NCBI RefSeq assembly: GCF_009665255.1
Contig: NZ_CP035686.1
Span: 2,490,001 to 2,554,000, forward strand
DNA from: Vibrio metoecus
GTDB lineage: Bacteria; Pseudomonadota; Gammaproteobacteria; Enterobacterales; Vibrionaceae
Length of the DNA: 64,000 bases
Direction of reading: 5' to 3'
Shown: positions 18,179 through 25,875 of the stretch, piece after piece
How the letters are laid out: the number at the start of each line of letters is the position of its first letter
Numbering within the stretch: position 1 is the first letter of the stretch
Notes under the pieces: generated by a model
What the model saw: only the letters and a program-made list of their open reading frames with translations
What the model was told of the DNA's origin: nothing
The model's database searches: none
Made by a program: the position numbers and the translations under genes

Positions 18179-19522
18179 ATGTTAGATAAAGTAGTCATCG
18201 CGAACCGGGGCGAAATTGCGCTCCGTATTCTTCGTGCATGTAAAGAATTAGGTATCAAGACGGTAGCTGTCCACTCGACGGCTGACCGTGACTTGAAACA
18301 CGTACTGCTGGCTGATGAATCTATCTGTATCGGTCCTGCAAAAAGCATCGACAGCTACCTGAACATTCCACGCATTATCTCTGCAGCGGAAGTCACTGGT
18401 GCAGTGGCAATCCACCCGGGTTACGGCTTTTTGTCTGAAAACGCAGATTTTGCTGAGCAAGTGGAGCGCAGTGGCTTCATTTTTGTGGGCCCTCGCGCTG
18501 AAACCATCCGCTTGATGGGTGACAAAGTGTCAGCCATCAATGCGATGAAAAAAGCGGGCGTACCTTGTGTGCCAGGTTCAGACGGCCCACTGGATAACGA
18601 TGAAGCAAAAAACAAAGCTCACGCGAAACGCATCGGCTACCCAGTCATCATCAAAGCCTCTGGCGGCGGCGGCGGTCGTGGTATGCGTGTGGTGCGTAAC
18701 GAAGCTGAATTGACTAAATCAATCCAGATGACGCGTGCGGAAGCCAAAGCTGCCTTCAACAACGACATGGTGTACATGGAGAAATTCCTTGAAAACCCAC
18801 GTCACGTTGAAGTGCAAGTGATCGCTGACGGTCAAGGCAATGCCATTCACCTTGGTGAGCGTGACTGTTCAATGCAGCGTCGTCACCAAAAAGTGGTGGA
18901 AGAAGCACCAGCACCGGGTATCACTGAAGAGTTGCGTAAGTTCATCGGTGAGCGTTGTACTCGCGCGTGTATCGAAATCGGTTACCGCGGTGCAGGTACG
19001 TTTGAATTCCTGTACGAAAACGGTGAATTCTACTTCATTGAAATGAACACCCGTATTCAGGTTGAGCACCCAGTGACTGAAATGATCACCGGCGTTGACC
19101 TGATCAAAGAACAGTTGCGTATTGCTGCGGGTCAACCGCTGTCTTTCAAACAAGAAGACATCAAAATCCGCGGCCATGCGATTGAGTGTCGTATCAACGC
19201 GGAAGACCCAGAGCGCTTCCTACCTTGCCCAGGCAAGATTGAGCGTTTCCATGCAGCTGGCGGTATGGGCGTACGTTGGGAGTCACACATTTACTCTGGC
19301 TACACCGTACCTGCTCATTACGATTCGATGATCGGCAAACTCATCACTTACGGTGAAAACCGTGATGTGGCGATTGCTCGTATGCGTAACGCGCTCAATG
19401 AGATGATTGTTGAAGGGATCAAAACCAACATCCCACTACAACAAGCTATCATGAGAGATGAAAACTTCCAGAAAGGTGGTAGCAACATCCACTATCTGGA
19501 GAAAAAACTCGGCATCAAGTAA
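18179..19522 (+). CDS. accC: Biotin carboxylase subunit of acetyl-CoA carboxylase
   Basis: A 447-residue ATP-grasp enzyme that carboxylates the biotin of AccB. Seen are the N-terminal MLDKVVIANRGEIALRILRAC, the glycine-rich ATP loop KASGGGGGRGMRVV near 160, the catalytic segment ERDCSMQRRHQKVVEEAPAP near 225, and NTRIQVEHPVTEMITGVDL near 290. Length and motifs match E. coli AccC (449). It is translated with accB as an operon and ends in an ERIC repeat plus terminator. Confidence 0.98.
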   Translation: MLDKVVIANRGEIALRILRACKELGIKTVAVHSTADRDLKHVLLADESICIGPAKSIDSYLNIPRIISAAEVTGAVAIHPGYGFLSENADFAEQVERSGFIFVGPRAETIRLMGDKVSAINAMKKAGVPCVPGSDGPLDNDEAKNKAHAKRIGYPVIIKASGGGGGRGMRVVRNEAELTKSIQMTRAEAKAAFNNDMVYMEKFLENPRHVEVQVIADGQGNAIHLGERDCSMQRRHQKVVEEAPAPGITEELRKFIGERCTRACIEIGYRGAGTFEFLYENGEFYFIEMNTRIQVEHPVTEMITGVDLIKEQLRIAAGQPLSFKQEDIKIRGHAIECRINAEDPERFLPCPGKIERFHAAGGMGVRWESHIYSGYTVPAHYDSMIGKLITYGENRDVAIARMRNALNEMIVEGIKTNIPLQQAIMRDENFQKGGSNIHYLEKKLGIK

Positions 19523-19562
19523 GCCGCCGTTTTTATTCTCATCGCGCATAGTCCAATCAACA

Positions 19563-19688
19563 CTCCCCAAACTACTTGGAGTTGCAGATAGGCGGCAAGT
19601 GAGTGAATCCCCATGAGCATAGGCAGACTATGTGATTGAGGTGAACGAACGTAGCCAACACCGCTGCAACTTCAAGTAGGCAGGGGAT
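19563..19688. repeat. ERIC (enterobacterial repetitive intergenic consensus) element
   Basis: A palindromic element of about 126 bp after accC. It contains the ERIC hallmarks GTGAATCCCC, the TGATTGAGGTGAACGAACG centre (compare the ERIC2 priming region) and GCAACTTCAAGTAGG. The ends ACTACTTGGAGTTGCAG and CTGCAACTTCAAGTAGG are inverted repeats of one another. It would be transcribed with the accBC message. Confidence 0.85.
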
Positions 19689-19718
19689 GAAGCCCACTTC
19701 GGTGGGCTTTTTGTTTTA
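19689..19718 (+). terminator. Terminator of the aroQ-accBC unit
   Basis: Stem AAGCCCAC / GTGGGCTT with a TTCG tetraloop, followed by TTTTGTTTT. Confidence 0.88.
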
Positions 19719-19800
19719 AATCCGCCCACTTTCTGGCCTGAACATCAGTGGCAAATCTGCTACACTCTGCGCCAATCTAAACCCGATGAGATCTTAAGCC

Positions 19801-20688
19801 ATGCCTTGGATTCAAATTAAACTCAATGCGACCAACGACAATGCAGAAGCAATTGGCGATATGCTGATGGAAGAAACTGGTGCTGTGTCAGTCACTTTCC
19901 TCGATGCCAAAGATACGCCTGTATTTGAACCTCTGCCGGGTGAAACCCGCCTATGGGGTGATACCGATGTGGTCGCACTGTACGAAGCGGATATGGATAC
20001 CTCGCTGATCCTTCAGCAAATCAAAGCCAGCAACATGCTGGCTGAAGGTTTTGCTCACAAAGTGGAGCAAGTGGAAGATAAGGACTGGGAACGCGAATGG
20101 ATGGATAACTTCCACCCAATGCAATTTGGCCGCCGCCTCTGGATCTGCCCAAGCTGGCGTGAAGTGCCAGATCCACAAGCAGTGAACGTGATGCTCGACC
20201 CAGGCTTGGCTTTTGGTACCGGCACTCACCCCACTACCGCATTGTGCCTAGAGTGGCTGGATAACCTCGACCTAACTGGCAAAACCGTGATCGATTTTGG
20301 TTGTGGTTCTGGCATTTTGGCGATTGCCGCCATCAAGCTTGGTGCCGCGAAAGTGATCGGGATTGATATCGATCCACAAGCACTACTTGCGTCCAAAGAC
20401 AACGCTGCGCGTAACGGCGTGGAAGATCAAATCGAAGTTTACCTGCCAAAAGATCAACCCGAAGGCTTGGTGGCTGACGTGGTGGTCGCGAACATTCTGG
20501 CCGGCCCACTGCGTGAACTTTCTCCGATCATCAAAGGACTCCTGAAGCCCGGCGGCCAACTGGCTATGTCCGGCATTCTGGATACGCAAGCCGAAAGCGT
20601 GGCGGAATTTTACCGTGACGATCTGGAGCTTGACCCCATCGCAGAAAAGAGCGAATGGTGTCGCATTTCTGGCCGCAAGCTAGGCTAG
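19801..20688 (+). CDS. prmA: Ribosomal protein L11 methyltransferase
   Basis: A 295-residue SAM-dependent methyltransferase that trimethylates ribosomal protein L11. The N-terminal ~60 residues (MPWIQIKLNATNDNAEAIGDMLME) form the L11-recognition domain. The SAM motif VIDFGCGSGILAIAAIKLGA is near residue 165, after the family segment DPGLAFGTGTHPTTALCLEWL, and the NILAGPLRELSP motif IV follows. It lies just before dusB-fis, the same order as in E. coli. Confidence 0.97.
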   Translation: MPWIQIKLNATNDNAEAIGDMLMEETGAVSVTFLDAKDTPVFEPLPGETRLWGDTDVVALYEADMDTSLILQQIKASNMLAEGFAHKVEQVEDKDWEREWMDNFHPMQFGRRLWICPSWREVPDPQAVNVMLDPGLAFGTGTHPTTALCLEWLDNLDLTGKTVIDFGCGSGILAIAAIKLGAAKVIGIDIDPQALLASKDNAARNGVEDQIEVYLPKDQPEGLVADVVVANILAGPLRELSPIIKGLLKPGGQLAMSGILDTQAESVAEFYRDDLELDPIAEKSEWCRISGRKLG

Positions 20689-20763
20689 ATAAGACTTTGC
20701 TGCCTAATTGACTGATAAATCGACTATTTGGCAAAACAATTTGCCAATGCTCAAATATTAGTC

Positions 20764-20804
20764 TTTTCAGGCATCAAAAAAATGCGTAAAATGCGCGCCC
20801 TTGC
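20764..20804 (+). promoter_or_regulatory. Predicted sigma-70 promoter of dusB-fis with GC-rich discriminator
   Basis: TTTTCA at 20764-20769, a 17-bp spacer and TAAAAT at 20787-20792, followed by GCGCGCCC. A GC-rich discriminator at this spot is the hallmark of the stringently and growth-phase controlled fis promoter in enterobacteria. This is a sequence prediction only. Confidence 0.6.
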
Positions 20805-20827
20805 TGGTACGAAGCTGTGAAGACGTT

Positions 20828-21796
20828 TTGAAAATCGGAAACTATCAACTTAAGAACAATCTGATCGTCGCCCCAATGGCGGGTGTCACCGACAGACCCT
20901 TTCGAGAGTTGTGTTTACGCTACGGGGCAGGAATGGCGGTCAGTGAAATGATGTCGTGCAATCCTGCGTTGTGGAAAACGGCCAAATCGCAAAACCGCAT
21001 GGTACATGAAGGCGAATCGGGCATTCGCTCAGTACAAATTGCGGGCAGCGATCCACAGCTGATGGCCGAAGCCGCGCAGTTCAGCGTTGAAAACGGTGCG
21101 CAAATCATCGATATCAACATGGGCTGCCCAGCCAAAAAAGTAAATAAAAAGCTCGCGGGCTCTGCACTGCTGCGCTATCCGGATGTGATTGAAGACATCT
21201 TGAAAGCGGTAGTGAATGCAGTGAATGTGCCAGTCACACTCAAAACCCGAACGGGTTGGGATACAGACAATAAAAACTGTCTCTCGATTGCTCAATTAGC
21301 CGAAGACTGCGGCATACAAGCACTGGCTCTCCATGGACGAACTCGTGCCTGCATGTACAAAGGTGAGGCGGAATACGACAGCATTAAAGCGGTCAAAGCG
21401 GCTGTGAGCATTCCGGTTATTGCTAACGGTGATATCGATAGCCCGGAGAAAGCACGCTACGTACTGGAGTACACCGGTGCAGACGCTTTAATGATTGGCC
21501 GTCCTGCCCAAGGACGACCATGGATTTTTCAGGAAATCCAACACTTTTTGGAACACGGCACCACAATGCCAGAACTTCCAATTTCGGAAGTGAAAGACAT
21601 CATGCTTGGTCATGTAACCGCACTCCATCAGTTTTATGGAGAGTACTTAGGCCCACGAATTGCGCGCAAACACGTGAGTTGGTACCTGCAAGAGCATGAA
21701 CAAGCGAGTGCGTTTCGCCGTACCTTCAACGCCATTGAGACTGCTGACCAGCAACTCGATGCGCTCGAAGGGTATTTTGATAACGTTGCATCATAA
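20828..21796 (+). CDS. dusB: tRNA-dihydrouridine synthase B
   Basis: A 322-residue flavoenzyme reducing uridine in tRNA D-loops. Visible are the flavin-binding start IVAPMAGVTDRPFREL, NMGCPAKKVNKKLAGSALL near residue 100 with the catalytic Cys, LKTRTGWD, LHGRTRACMYKGEA and IGRPAQGRPWIF. The frame opens at 20801, but the TTG at 20828 gives the conserved (M)KIGNYQL N terminus, so a TTG start is likely. It is the first gene of the dusB-fis operon and ends 23 bp before fis. Confidence 0.95.
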   Translation: MKIGNYQLKNNLIVAPMAGVTDRPFRELCLRYGAGMAVSEMMSCNPALWKTAKSQNRMVHEGESGIRSVQIAGSDPQLMAEAAQFSVENGAQIIDINMGCPAKKVNKKLAGSALLRYPDVIEDILKAVVNAVNVPVTLKTRTGWDTDNKNCLSIAQLAEDCGIQALALHGRTRACMYKGEAEYDSIKAVKAAVSIPVIANGDIDSPEKARYVLEYTGADALMIGRPAQGRPWIFQEIQHFLEHGTTMPELPISEVKDIMLGHVTALHQFYGEYLGPRIARKHVSWYLQEHEQASAFRRTFNAIETADQQLDALEGYFDNVAS

Positions 21797-21819
21797 TTAA
21801 GAGAAGAGCTAGACCGAAT

Positions 21820-22116
21820 ATGTTCGAACAAAATCTGACTTCAGAAGCTTTAACCGTTACTACCGTAACTTCACAAGACCAAATCACGCAAAAGCCACTG
21901 CGTGACTCTGTTAAAGCGTCTCTTAAAAACTACTTGGCTCAACTGAACGGCCAAGAAGTGACTGAACTGTATGAATTAGTTCTAGCTGAAGTTGAACAAC
22001 CACTTCTGGACACCATCATGCAATACACTCGCGGTAACCAAACTCGCGCAGCAACTATGATGGGTATCAACCGCGGCACTCTTCGTAAGAAACTGAAAAA
22101 ATACGGCATGAACTAA
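21820..22116 (+). CDS. fis: Factor for inversion stimulation, Fis
   Basis: A 98-residue nucleoid protein, the usual Fis length, with the C-terminal helix-turn-helix NQTRAATMMGINRGTLRKKLKKYGMN. It bends DNA, activates stable RNA promoters and assists site-specific recombination. The last five codons and the stop are also the left attachment core of the genomic island: the reading frame is intact because the 16-bp repeat reproduces the same end. What follows the stop codon is therefore island DNA and not the native fis 3' flank. Confidence 0.98.
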   Translation: MFEQNLTSEALTVTTVTSQDQITQKPLRDSVKASLKNYLAQLNGQEVTELYELVLAEVEQPLLDTIMQYTRGNQTRAATMMGINRGTLRKKLKKYGMN

Positions 22117-22117
22117 T
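22102..22117 (+). other. attL core
   Basis: TACGGCATGAACTAAT, covering the last fis codons (Tyr-Gly-Met-Asn-stop) plus one base. Flanking bases differ from the right copy, which fixes the repeat at 16 bp. Confidence 0.88.
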
Positions 22118-22141
22118 TAACATTAGTTAACTAGCTGATTT

Positions 22142-22178
22142 TAAAGTCGCTTTTCATTAATGGAGAGCGGCTTTTTTG
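22142..22178 (+). terminator. Island-supplied terminator for fis
   Basis: AAAGTCGCT / AGCGGCTTT stem (one G-U pair in RNA) with a 12-nt loop, followed by TTTT. It lies 26 bp after the fis stop but inside the island, so it replaces the native fis terminator displaced to 41511. Confidence 0.75.
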
Positions 22179-22181
22179 TTA

Positions 22182-22203
22182 TATGTACCCCCATATGTAC
22201 CCC
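22182..22203 (+). promoter_or_regulatory. Left arm-type integrase site pair (predicted)
   Basis: Two direct copies of TATGTACCCC starting at 22182 and 22194, 12 bp apart. The right end has the same doublet with the same 12-bp period. Such repeated sites inside both ends are typical of arm sites bound by the N-terminal domain of tyrosine integrases. Confidence 0.6.
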
Positions 22204-22353
22204 GGACGTTTTCCTAACTCCCTCACCATCTAAATCTTACTGACAGACTTTTAAAGAACCATCGTTTAGAGCCTTTACCGACAAGCCTCCGTTTTGTTCA
22301 AGCAAATACCGTCAAAGCACAATGAGTTTAAGGTAAACCAAGTGATCTAAAAT

Positions 22354-22503
22354 GATTCTAGAGGATTCTAGAGGATTCTAGAGGATTCTAGAGGATTCTA
22401 GAGGATTCTAGAGGATTCTAGAGGATTCTAGAGGATTCTAGAGGATTCTAGAGGATTCTAGAGGATTCTAGAGGATTCTAGAGGATTCTAGAGGATTCTA
22501 GAG
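22354..22503. repeat. Fifteen perfect tandem copies of a 10-bp unit
   Basis: GATTCTAGAG repeated head to tail for 150 bp with no visible mismatch. Each unit contains the palindrome TCTAGA. The period of 10 bp is close to one helical turn, so every palindrome faces the same side of the DNA. The array lies between the left arm sites and the first island gene. It has no spacers and is not a CRISPR. Its length is likely to vary between isolates. Confidence 0.97.
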
Positions 22504-22667
22504 TAGATTAGGATAAATAGTTATATAAAACAACAACTAACAAAAACAAATCCATAAATCATTTATTCAATTTCGGCATCCAGATCACTGAAATAACCAT
22601 TACTAATGGGAACAATTAGCTACTCTGAAAACCAAATGAACACGGATACTGTCTATGTCTGTAGTGG

Positions 22668-23540
22668 TCAACTAAAATTGGCCATGGTTTTAGAGTTTTC
22701 CCAATATAATCGTTCTGATTCATTGGGAGTTAGACCACCGTTATACTGATGTGGCCTGAGTTGGCAGTAATATCCGATAATGTAGCGGGTGATCTCTTGT
22801 TGAGCCTCAGCGAAGCTACGATAACCCACAGTTGGCACCCATTCCGTCTTCAGACTTCTAAAGAAGCGCTCTATCGGCGCATTATCCCAACAGTTTCCTC
22901 GGCGAGATAAACTCTGTTTTATTTGAAAGCGCCACAGTAATTGACGGTATTTACGGCTAGTATAATGACTGCCTTGATCGCTATGGAACATGACACCTTT
23001 TGGCTTTCCGCGAGATTCATAGGCCATAGACAGCGCTTTACCTGTCAACCGACTATCAGGCGACAAAGACATTGACCAACCGATCACTTTGCGGGCAAAA
23101 AGATCGATAACGACCGCTAAATACATCCACCGATTACCAGTCCAAATATACGTAACATCGCCAGCCCAGACTTCATTTGGAGCCGTAACAGCAAATTGAC
23201 GACTTAAGTGATTTGGAACGTCAATATGTTCTTGTGAAGCCTTTCTGTAACGATGCTTTGGTTCTTGGCAGCTTACTAAACCAAGAGTTCTCATTAGCTT
23301 TGTTGCTCGGTATCGGCTCAGCTTTACACCCTGATTTGTGACTATATCTGCAATGGTTCTCGCTCCCGCAGAGCCATTGCTTGCGGCGTGAGCCTCGCTA
23401 ATCAAGCTGCGCAGTTTTATTGTTTCCGCATTAATTAACGCTGGGCGTTTAAGCCAATAGTGATAACTACTTCGATGAACATTGAAGACTTCGCATAATA
23501 TTTTTACGCTGTGGCTCTGCTTGAGTTTCTTGATTATCAA
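22668..23540 (-). CDS. IS3-family transposase OrfB (DDE integrase domain)
   Basis: The 290 residues shown from the first ATG carry an HTH_21 segment (VHRSSYHYWLKRP) and an rve-type integrase core with DDE residues: the first Asp in WAGDVTYIW, the second in HSDQGSHYTS and the Glu in NAPIERFFRSLKTEW. The frame is open further upstream, across the A7G run at 23579-23585, in the -1 frame relative to OrfA. It is therefore normally made as an OrfAB fusion by -1 frameshifting. Confidence 0.95.
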   Translation of the reverse strand: MIIKKLKQSHSVKILCEVFNVHRSSYHYWLKRPALINAETIKLRSLISEAHAASNGSAGARTIADIVTNQGVKLSRYRATKLMRTLGLVSCQEPKHRYRKASQEHIDVPNHLSRQFAVTAPNEVWAGDVTYIWTGNRWMYLAVVIDLFARKVIGWSMSLSPDSRLTGKALSMAYESRGKPKGVMFHSDQGSHYTSRKYRQLLWRFQIKQSLSRRGNCWDNAPIERFFRSLKTEWVPTVGYRSFAEAQQEITRYIIGYYCQLRPHQYNGGLTPNESERLYWENSKTMANFS

Positions 23541-23845
23541 GAATTGTTCAGTGAGTCCGACATCAAGAGAGCCGTGGCTTTTTTTAGTATTTCATTATGC
23601 TCTTCAAGGCGAGCCAGCTTCTTTTTCAATTCCCGAATTTCTATTTGCTCAGGGGTCATAGGTGAAGCTTTAGGTGTTTTCCCTTGGCGTTCTTCTCTAA
23701 GCTGGCGAACCCATTTATCCATCGTGGACTTGCCCACATTCATGGCTTGGGCTGCTTCCGTCACTGAGTAATTTTGGTCTAAGACTAGCTGCGCTGCTTC
23801 TAACTTAAACTCTGCGCTAAATAGCCGTCTTGTACGTTTTGTCAT
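23537..23845 (-). CDS. IS3-family transposase OrfA (helix-turn-helix)
   Basis: From the ATG at 23845, which has AGGTG at good spacing, the product is 102 residues: an N-terminal HTH (RRLFSAEFKLEAAQLVLDQ ... EAAQAMNVGKSTMDKWVRQL) and a C-terminal leucine-zipper helix (IRELKKKLARLEEHNEILKKA). It binds the IS ends and regulates transposition. The in-frame ATG at 23881 lies upstream of the ribosome site and is less likely. The A7G run near the 3' end is the probable site of -1 frameshifting into OrfB. Confidence 0.93.
   Translation of the reverse strand: MTKRTRRLFSAEFKLEAAQLVLDQNYSVTEAAQAMNVGKSTMDKWVRQLREERQGKTPKASPMTPEQIEIRELKKKLARLEEHNEILKKATALLMSDSLNNS
23579..23585 (-). promoter_or_regulatory. 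Predicted -1 programmed frameshift site (A7G)
   Basis: On the minus strand the run reads CTA AAA AAA GCC in the OrfA frame. Slipping back one base continues as AAA AGC CAC GGC TCT CTT, which is open into OrfB without a stop. Confidence 0.75.
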
Positions 23846-23906
23846 AATGTCACCTGTTAACTTATGAGGTGATGATATCACCTCTAACTAAGTGACCAAA
23901 TTCACT

Positions 23907-24551
23907 ATGCCACTACAGTCATCAGAAATTGATCGTGCAATGGTTATTGTCTTTGAACCAGAAGAGCGAAAGCCCATCCGCAAAGTTGTGGACCTTGTTT
24001 TAAGACCTAACAAATGGAAGCGTTCTTGTCATCCTGTAGAGCGATTTGTTATTGAGACCGCTGATGCACTGGGCTACAGCCATGATGCTATCTCGACAAA
24101 CAAGCTGTGCATATTCTTATATAGGTCCGAAAGGTTTCGCCAATTGCGCATGGCCAACCAACCATTAGATGAAGCGACCAAGAAAGAGCTAACGATTTTG
24201 ATCAAGCAAAAATGGGCAGGTATCACTTCAAAGAAGCCACATACAAACCGGGCTCTCGACGTCATCATTCCGATAGCAAAAGCGTTTTTTAGTCACCAGA
24301 GCAGTGTCATTGTCGCTATCGGTTTATTTGTAGAGCGTTTAGTTGAGCATGTATCTAAAATGCGCCCCACTCCCCCTGCCCTAAAACCATTACTCCAACG
24401 TTCCGAGAGAAAATTAGCGGAAGGTTTGAGAGCGGTACTTGATGGAGGGAGTTATTGTGAATCAAAAAGTGGCAAGGGCGCAGAAATCCTAGTTGATCAG
24501 TTTATTACCTCAAAACTTATCGATTTTTGCCCTGAACCCGTTTCAGCATAG
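23907..24551 (+). CDS. Island protein of unknown function, start now supplied by the IS
   Basis: A 214-residue protein I do not recognise. It is basic in the first half (RKVVDLVLRPNKWKRSCHPVERF), with no membrane segment and no obvious nucleotide or metal motif. A hydrophobic helix pair occurs around NRALDVIIPIAKAFFSHQSS and VIVAIGLFVERLVEH. The current start is the ATG at 23907, or GTG at 23892, both inside the right end of the IS and in frame with the ancestral gene, replacing two codons by MPLQ. It lies ahead of the two AlpA-type regulators, so a role in island control is a guess from position. Confidence 0.6.
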   Translation: MPLQSSEIDRAMVIVFEPEERKPIRKVVDLVLRPNKWKRSCHPVERFVIETADALGYSHDAISTNKLCIFLYRSERFRQLRMANQPLDEATKKELTILIKQKWAGITSKKPHTNRALDVIIPIAKAFFSHQSSVIVAIGLFVERLVEHVSKMRPTPPALKPLLQRSERKLAEGLRAVLDGGSYCESKSGKGAEILVDQFITSKLIDFCPEPVSA

Positions 24552-24617
24552 CGATCGACATGAATAATTAAAACCTCTATGGCAGCCTATACACGAATCT
24601 CAACCACGGAGCACAGT

Positions 24618-24851
24618 ATGACTGCCATAGAAAAACTCACCCAACCAAACCAACTCTCTTGTGACCGATTTGTCCGAGAAGCAGAGCGCCGTAGTATCAC
24701 CGCTATTTCCCGCAGCCAAGCTTGGAAGCTTGAAAAAGAAGGTCGCTTCCCTCCTCGTATCAAGTTAGGTAGCCGTTCCGTCGTTTGGCGACTTTCTGAC
24801 CTTACACAATGGCTAGACAAACAAGCAGGCCAATATTCGGAAGAAGCATAA
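24618..24851 (+). CDS. AlpA-family regulator / excisionase-like protein 1
   Basis: A 77-residue winged-HTH protein of the AlpA (phage P4-type) family: AISRSQAWKLEKEGRFPPRI followed by KLGSRSVVWRLSDLTQWL is the recognisable core. AlpA proteins activate integrase or excision in P4-like elements. The frame opens at 24579, but the ATG at 24618 is preceded by CGGAG at ideal spacing. It ends with TAATG, so the next gene starts on its last base. Upstream of a YfjJ-type protein, it fits a satellite-element control region. Confidence 0.88.
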   Translation: MTAIEKLTQPNQLSCDRFVREAERRSITAISRSQAWKLEKEGRFPPRIKLGSRSVVWRLSDLTQWLDKQAGQYSEEA

Positions 24852-25072
24852 TGACCTTCGATCTCTCTCGTCAGTGTAATAAGGCGGCAATGCCACTGCA
24901 TATCATCAGCAAAAAAGAGCTCGCCAATCTGCTGCATGTCAATGAGCGCACAATCCATCGCATGGTCAAGGATAAGCGCTTACCTGAGCCTATGCGTACC
25001 GTAGGTGGCAATAATGGTGGATGGCTTCTAACTACAATCCTAGAGTGGCAAAAAAGTCAAAAAGGGCATTAA
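24851..25072 (+). CDS. AlpA-like helix-turn-helix protein 2
   Basis: A 73-residue HTH protein: IISKKELANLLHVNERTIHRMVKDKRLPEPMR followed by GGWLLTTILEWQKS, the same fold as the preceding AlpA-type protein but only distantly similar. The ATG overlaps the stop of the upstream gene by one base (TAATG), indicating translational coupling. The alternative ATG at 24890 also has no better ribosome site. Two adjacent AlpA-type genes could divide activation and excision between them, which is inference. Confidence 0.82.
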   Translation: MTFDLSRQCNKAAMPLHIISKKELANLLHVNERTIHRMVKDKRLPEPMRTVGGNNGGWLLTTILEWQKSQKGH

Positions 25073-25086
25073 TCGCCCTTTTTTAT
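25058..25086 (+). terminator. Terminator after the AlpA-like pair
   Basis: AAAGGGC / GCCCTTT stem overlapping the stop codon of the second AlpA-like gene, followed by TTTATC. Confidence 0.8.
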
Positions 25087-25224
25087 CTACTGATGTCCGC
25101 TTTAGGCCGGAATTGTCTATAAAAACACGAAGTTTCTAGATAAGCACAAATGAGAACAACCCAGTAAAAACGCGGCACTGCGTGGAATACTGGCGACAAA
25201 GTTCGCAGGTATAAAGATATTGTT

Positions 25225-25875
25225 ATGAGAGCTCGCATCCTTCTTCACCCGACTAAATCCAAACTAGCGCTTTACCGTCACGGTGATCAGGTGTATCAAA
25301 TTTTCCACCGCGCAACAGGTGTTGATCAAAACATCCTCCAATCCAGTTTTGATTTGGCAAAAAGTTGGAGAAATCACTATTCCAAGTTTTGCGGGGTCAT
25401 CCTACAACTTCACCAGAATCAGCCCAGTGACAACAACCAGCAATTAAGCACATTCCTCATCAAGCTGATGCAAGCTTTGCAGAAACATTACAACACGCCC
25501 AATATCGGTTACTTCTGGATTCGTGAACATAGTGGCAGGGATAAACAACACTATCATCTGGCCGTATTTATCAGTGGTCATTGCTGCCAGCACAGCGGCA
25601 CCATAGATACACTCGCCAACACACTTTGGAAGCAGCAAGACGAGCGCAATTTTAGTTATCAGGTCAAAAATAGAATCTACAAAGTTAATCGCTATGGCTT
25701 CGATAAGGAATGGCCATCCCTGCTAACTCGACTAAGCTACTTCGCCAAAAACGACACCAAAAGCCGCAGCCCTTCGCGAAATAGCTACGGTCGCAGCCAG
25801 CTTTTGAAAACGACAACTCAAGCAAAAACGCTGAAAAACGCAAAAGTGATCAGTTCCAGTGATCACTTTTACTGA
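25225..25875 (+). CDS. YagK/YfjJ (inovirus Gp2-like) protein, putative HUH replication initiator
   Basis: A 216-residue protein of the YagK/YfjJ/inovirus Gp2 type. The segment YFWIREHSGRDKQHYHLAVF (about residues 92-111) carries the HYH (His-hydrophobic-His) motif of HUH endonucleases, and LTRLSYFAKND (about 170-180) has a Tyr and Lys in the position expected for the nicking tyrosine motif. These proteins are common in satellite and integrated elements next to AlpA genes and are thought to act in DNA replication. The last codons overlap the first two iterons, and the stop TGA lies in a further partial TGATCA copy. Nicking activity is inference. Confidence 0.78.
   Translation: MRARILLHPTKSKLALYRHGDQVYQIFHRATGVDQNILQSSFDLAKSWRNHYSKFCGVILQLHQNQPSDNNQQLSTFLIKLMQALQKHYNTPNIGYFWIREHSGRDKQHYHLAVFISGHCCQHSGTIDTLANTLWKQQDERNFSYQVKNRIYKVNRYGFDKEWPSLLTRLSYFAKNDTKSRSPSRNSYGRSQLLKTTTQAKTLKNAKVISSSDHFY

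Larger units (their letters stand above)
22118..22654. other. Non-coding left end of the island
   Basis: 537 bp without a supportable gene. In order it holds the fis terminator, the integrase arm-site pair, AT-rich DNA, the 15-copy 10-bp tandem repeat, and the upstream region of the gene interrupted by the IS element (start codon at 22655). Confidence 0.7.
22660..23917 (-). mobile_element. IS3-family insertion sequence
   Basis: A complete 1258-bp element. The ends are TGTAGTGG at 22660 and CCACTACA ending at 23917, the start of an imperfect inverted repeat of about 25 bp. It is flanked by a 3-bp target duplication GTC (22657-22659 and 23918-23920), as expected for IS3-family elements. It encodes OrfA and OrfB in overlapping frames on the minus strand with an A7G slippery run. 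Both frames are intact, so the element may be active. Confidence 0.93.
22655..24551 (+). pseudogene. Island gene split by the IS at its start codon (ancestral extent)
   Basis: Removing the IS and one copy of the 3-bp target duplication joins ATG at 22655-22657 in frame with TCA TCA GAA ATT GAT from 23919 onwards. The ancestral protein therefore began MSSEIDRAMVIVF and ran to 24551. The IS separates the natural promoter and ribosome site from the body of the gene. See the downstream coding entry for what remains. Confidence 0.75.

Noticed and set aside
22354..22503. The 10-bp tandem repeat as a CRISPR array
   Set aside because: Units are contiguous and identical with no spacers between them.
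22660..23917. A second, non-IS reading of the HTH/DDE genes as island recombination genes
   Set aside because: Inverted ends, a 3-bp target duplication and the OrfA/OrfB frameshift layout identify a standard IS3-family element.
25842..25870. The hairpin only as a terminator of the YfjJ-like gene
   Set aside because: Three further full direct copies of the 13-mer lie beyond it at 25884, 25913 and 25969, too many for a simple terminator; a double role remains possible.
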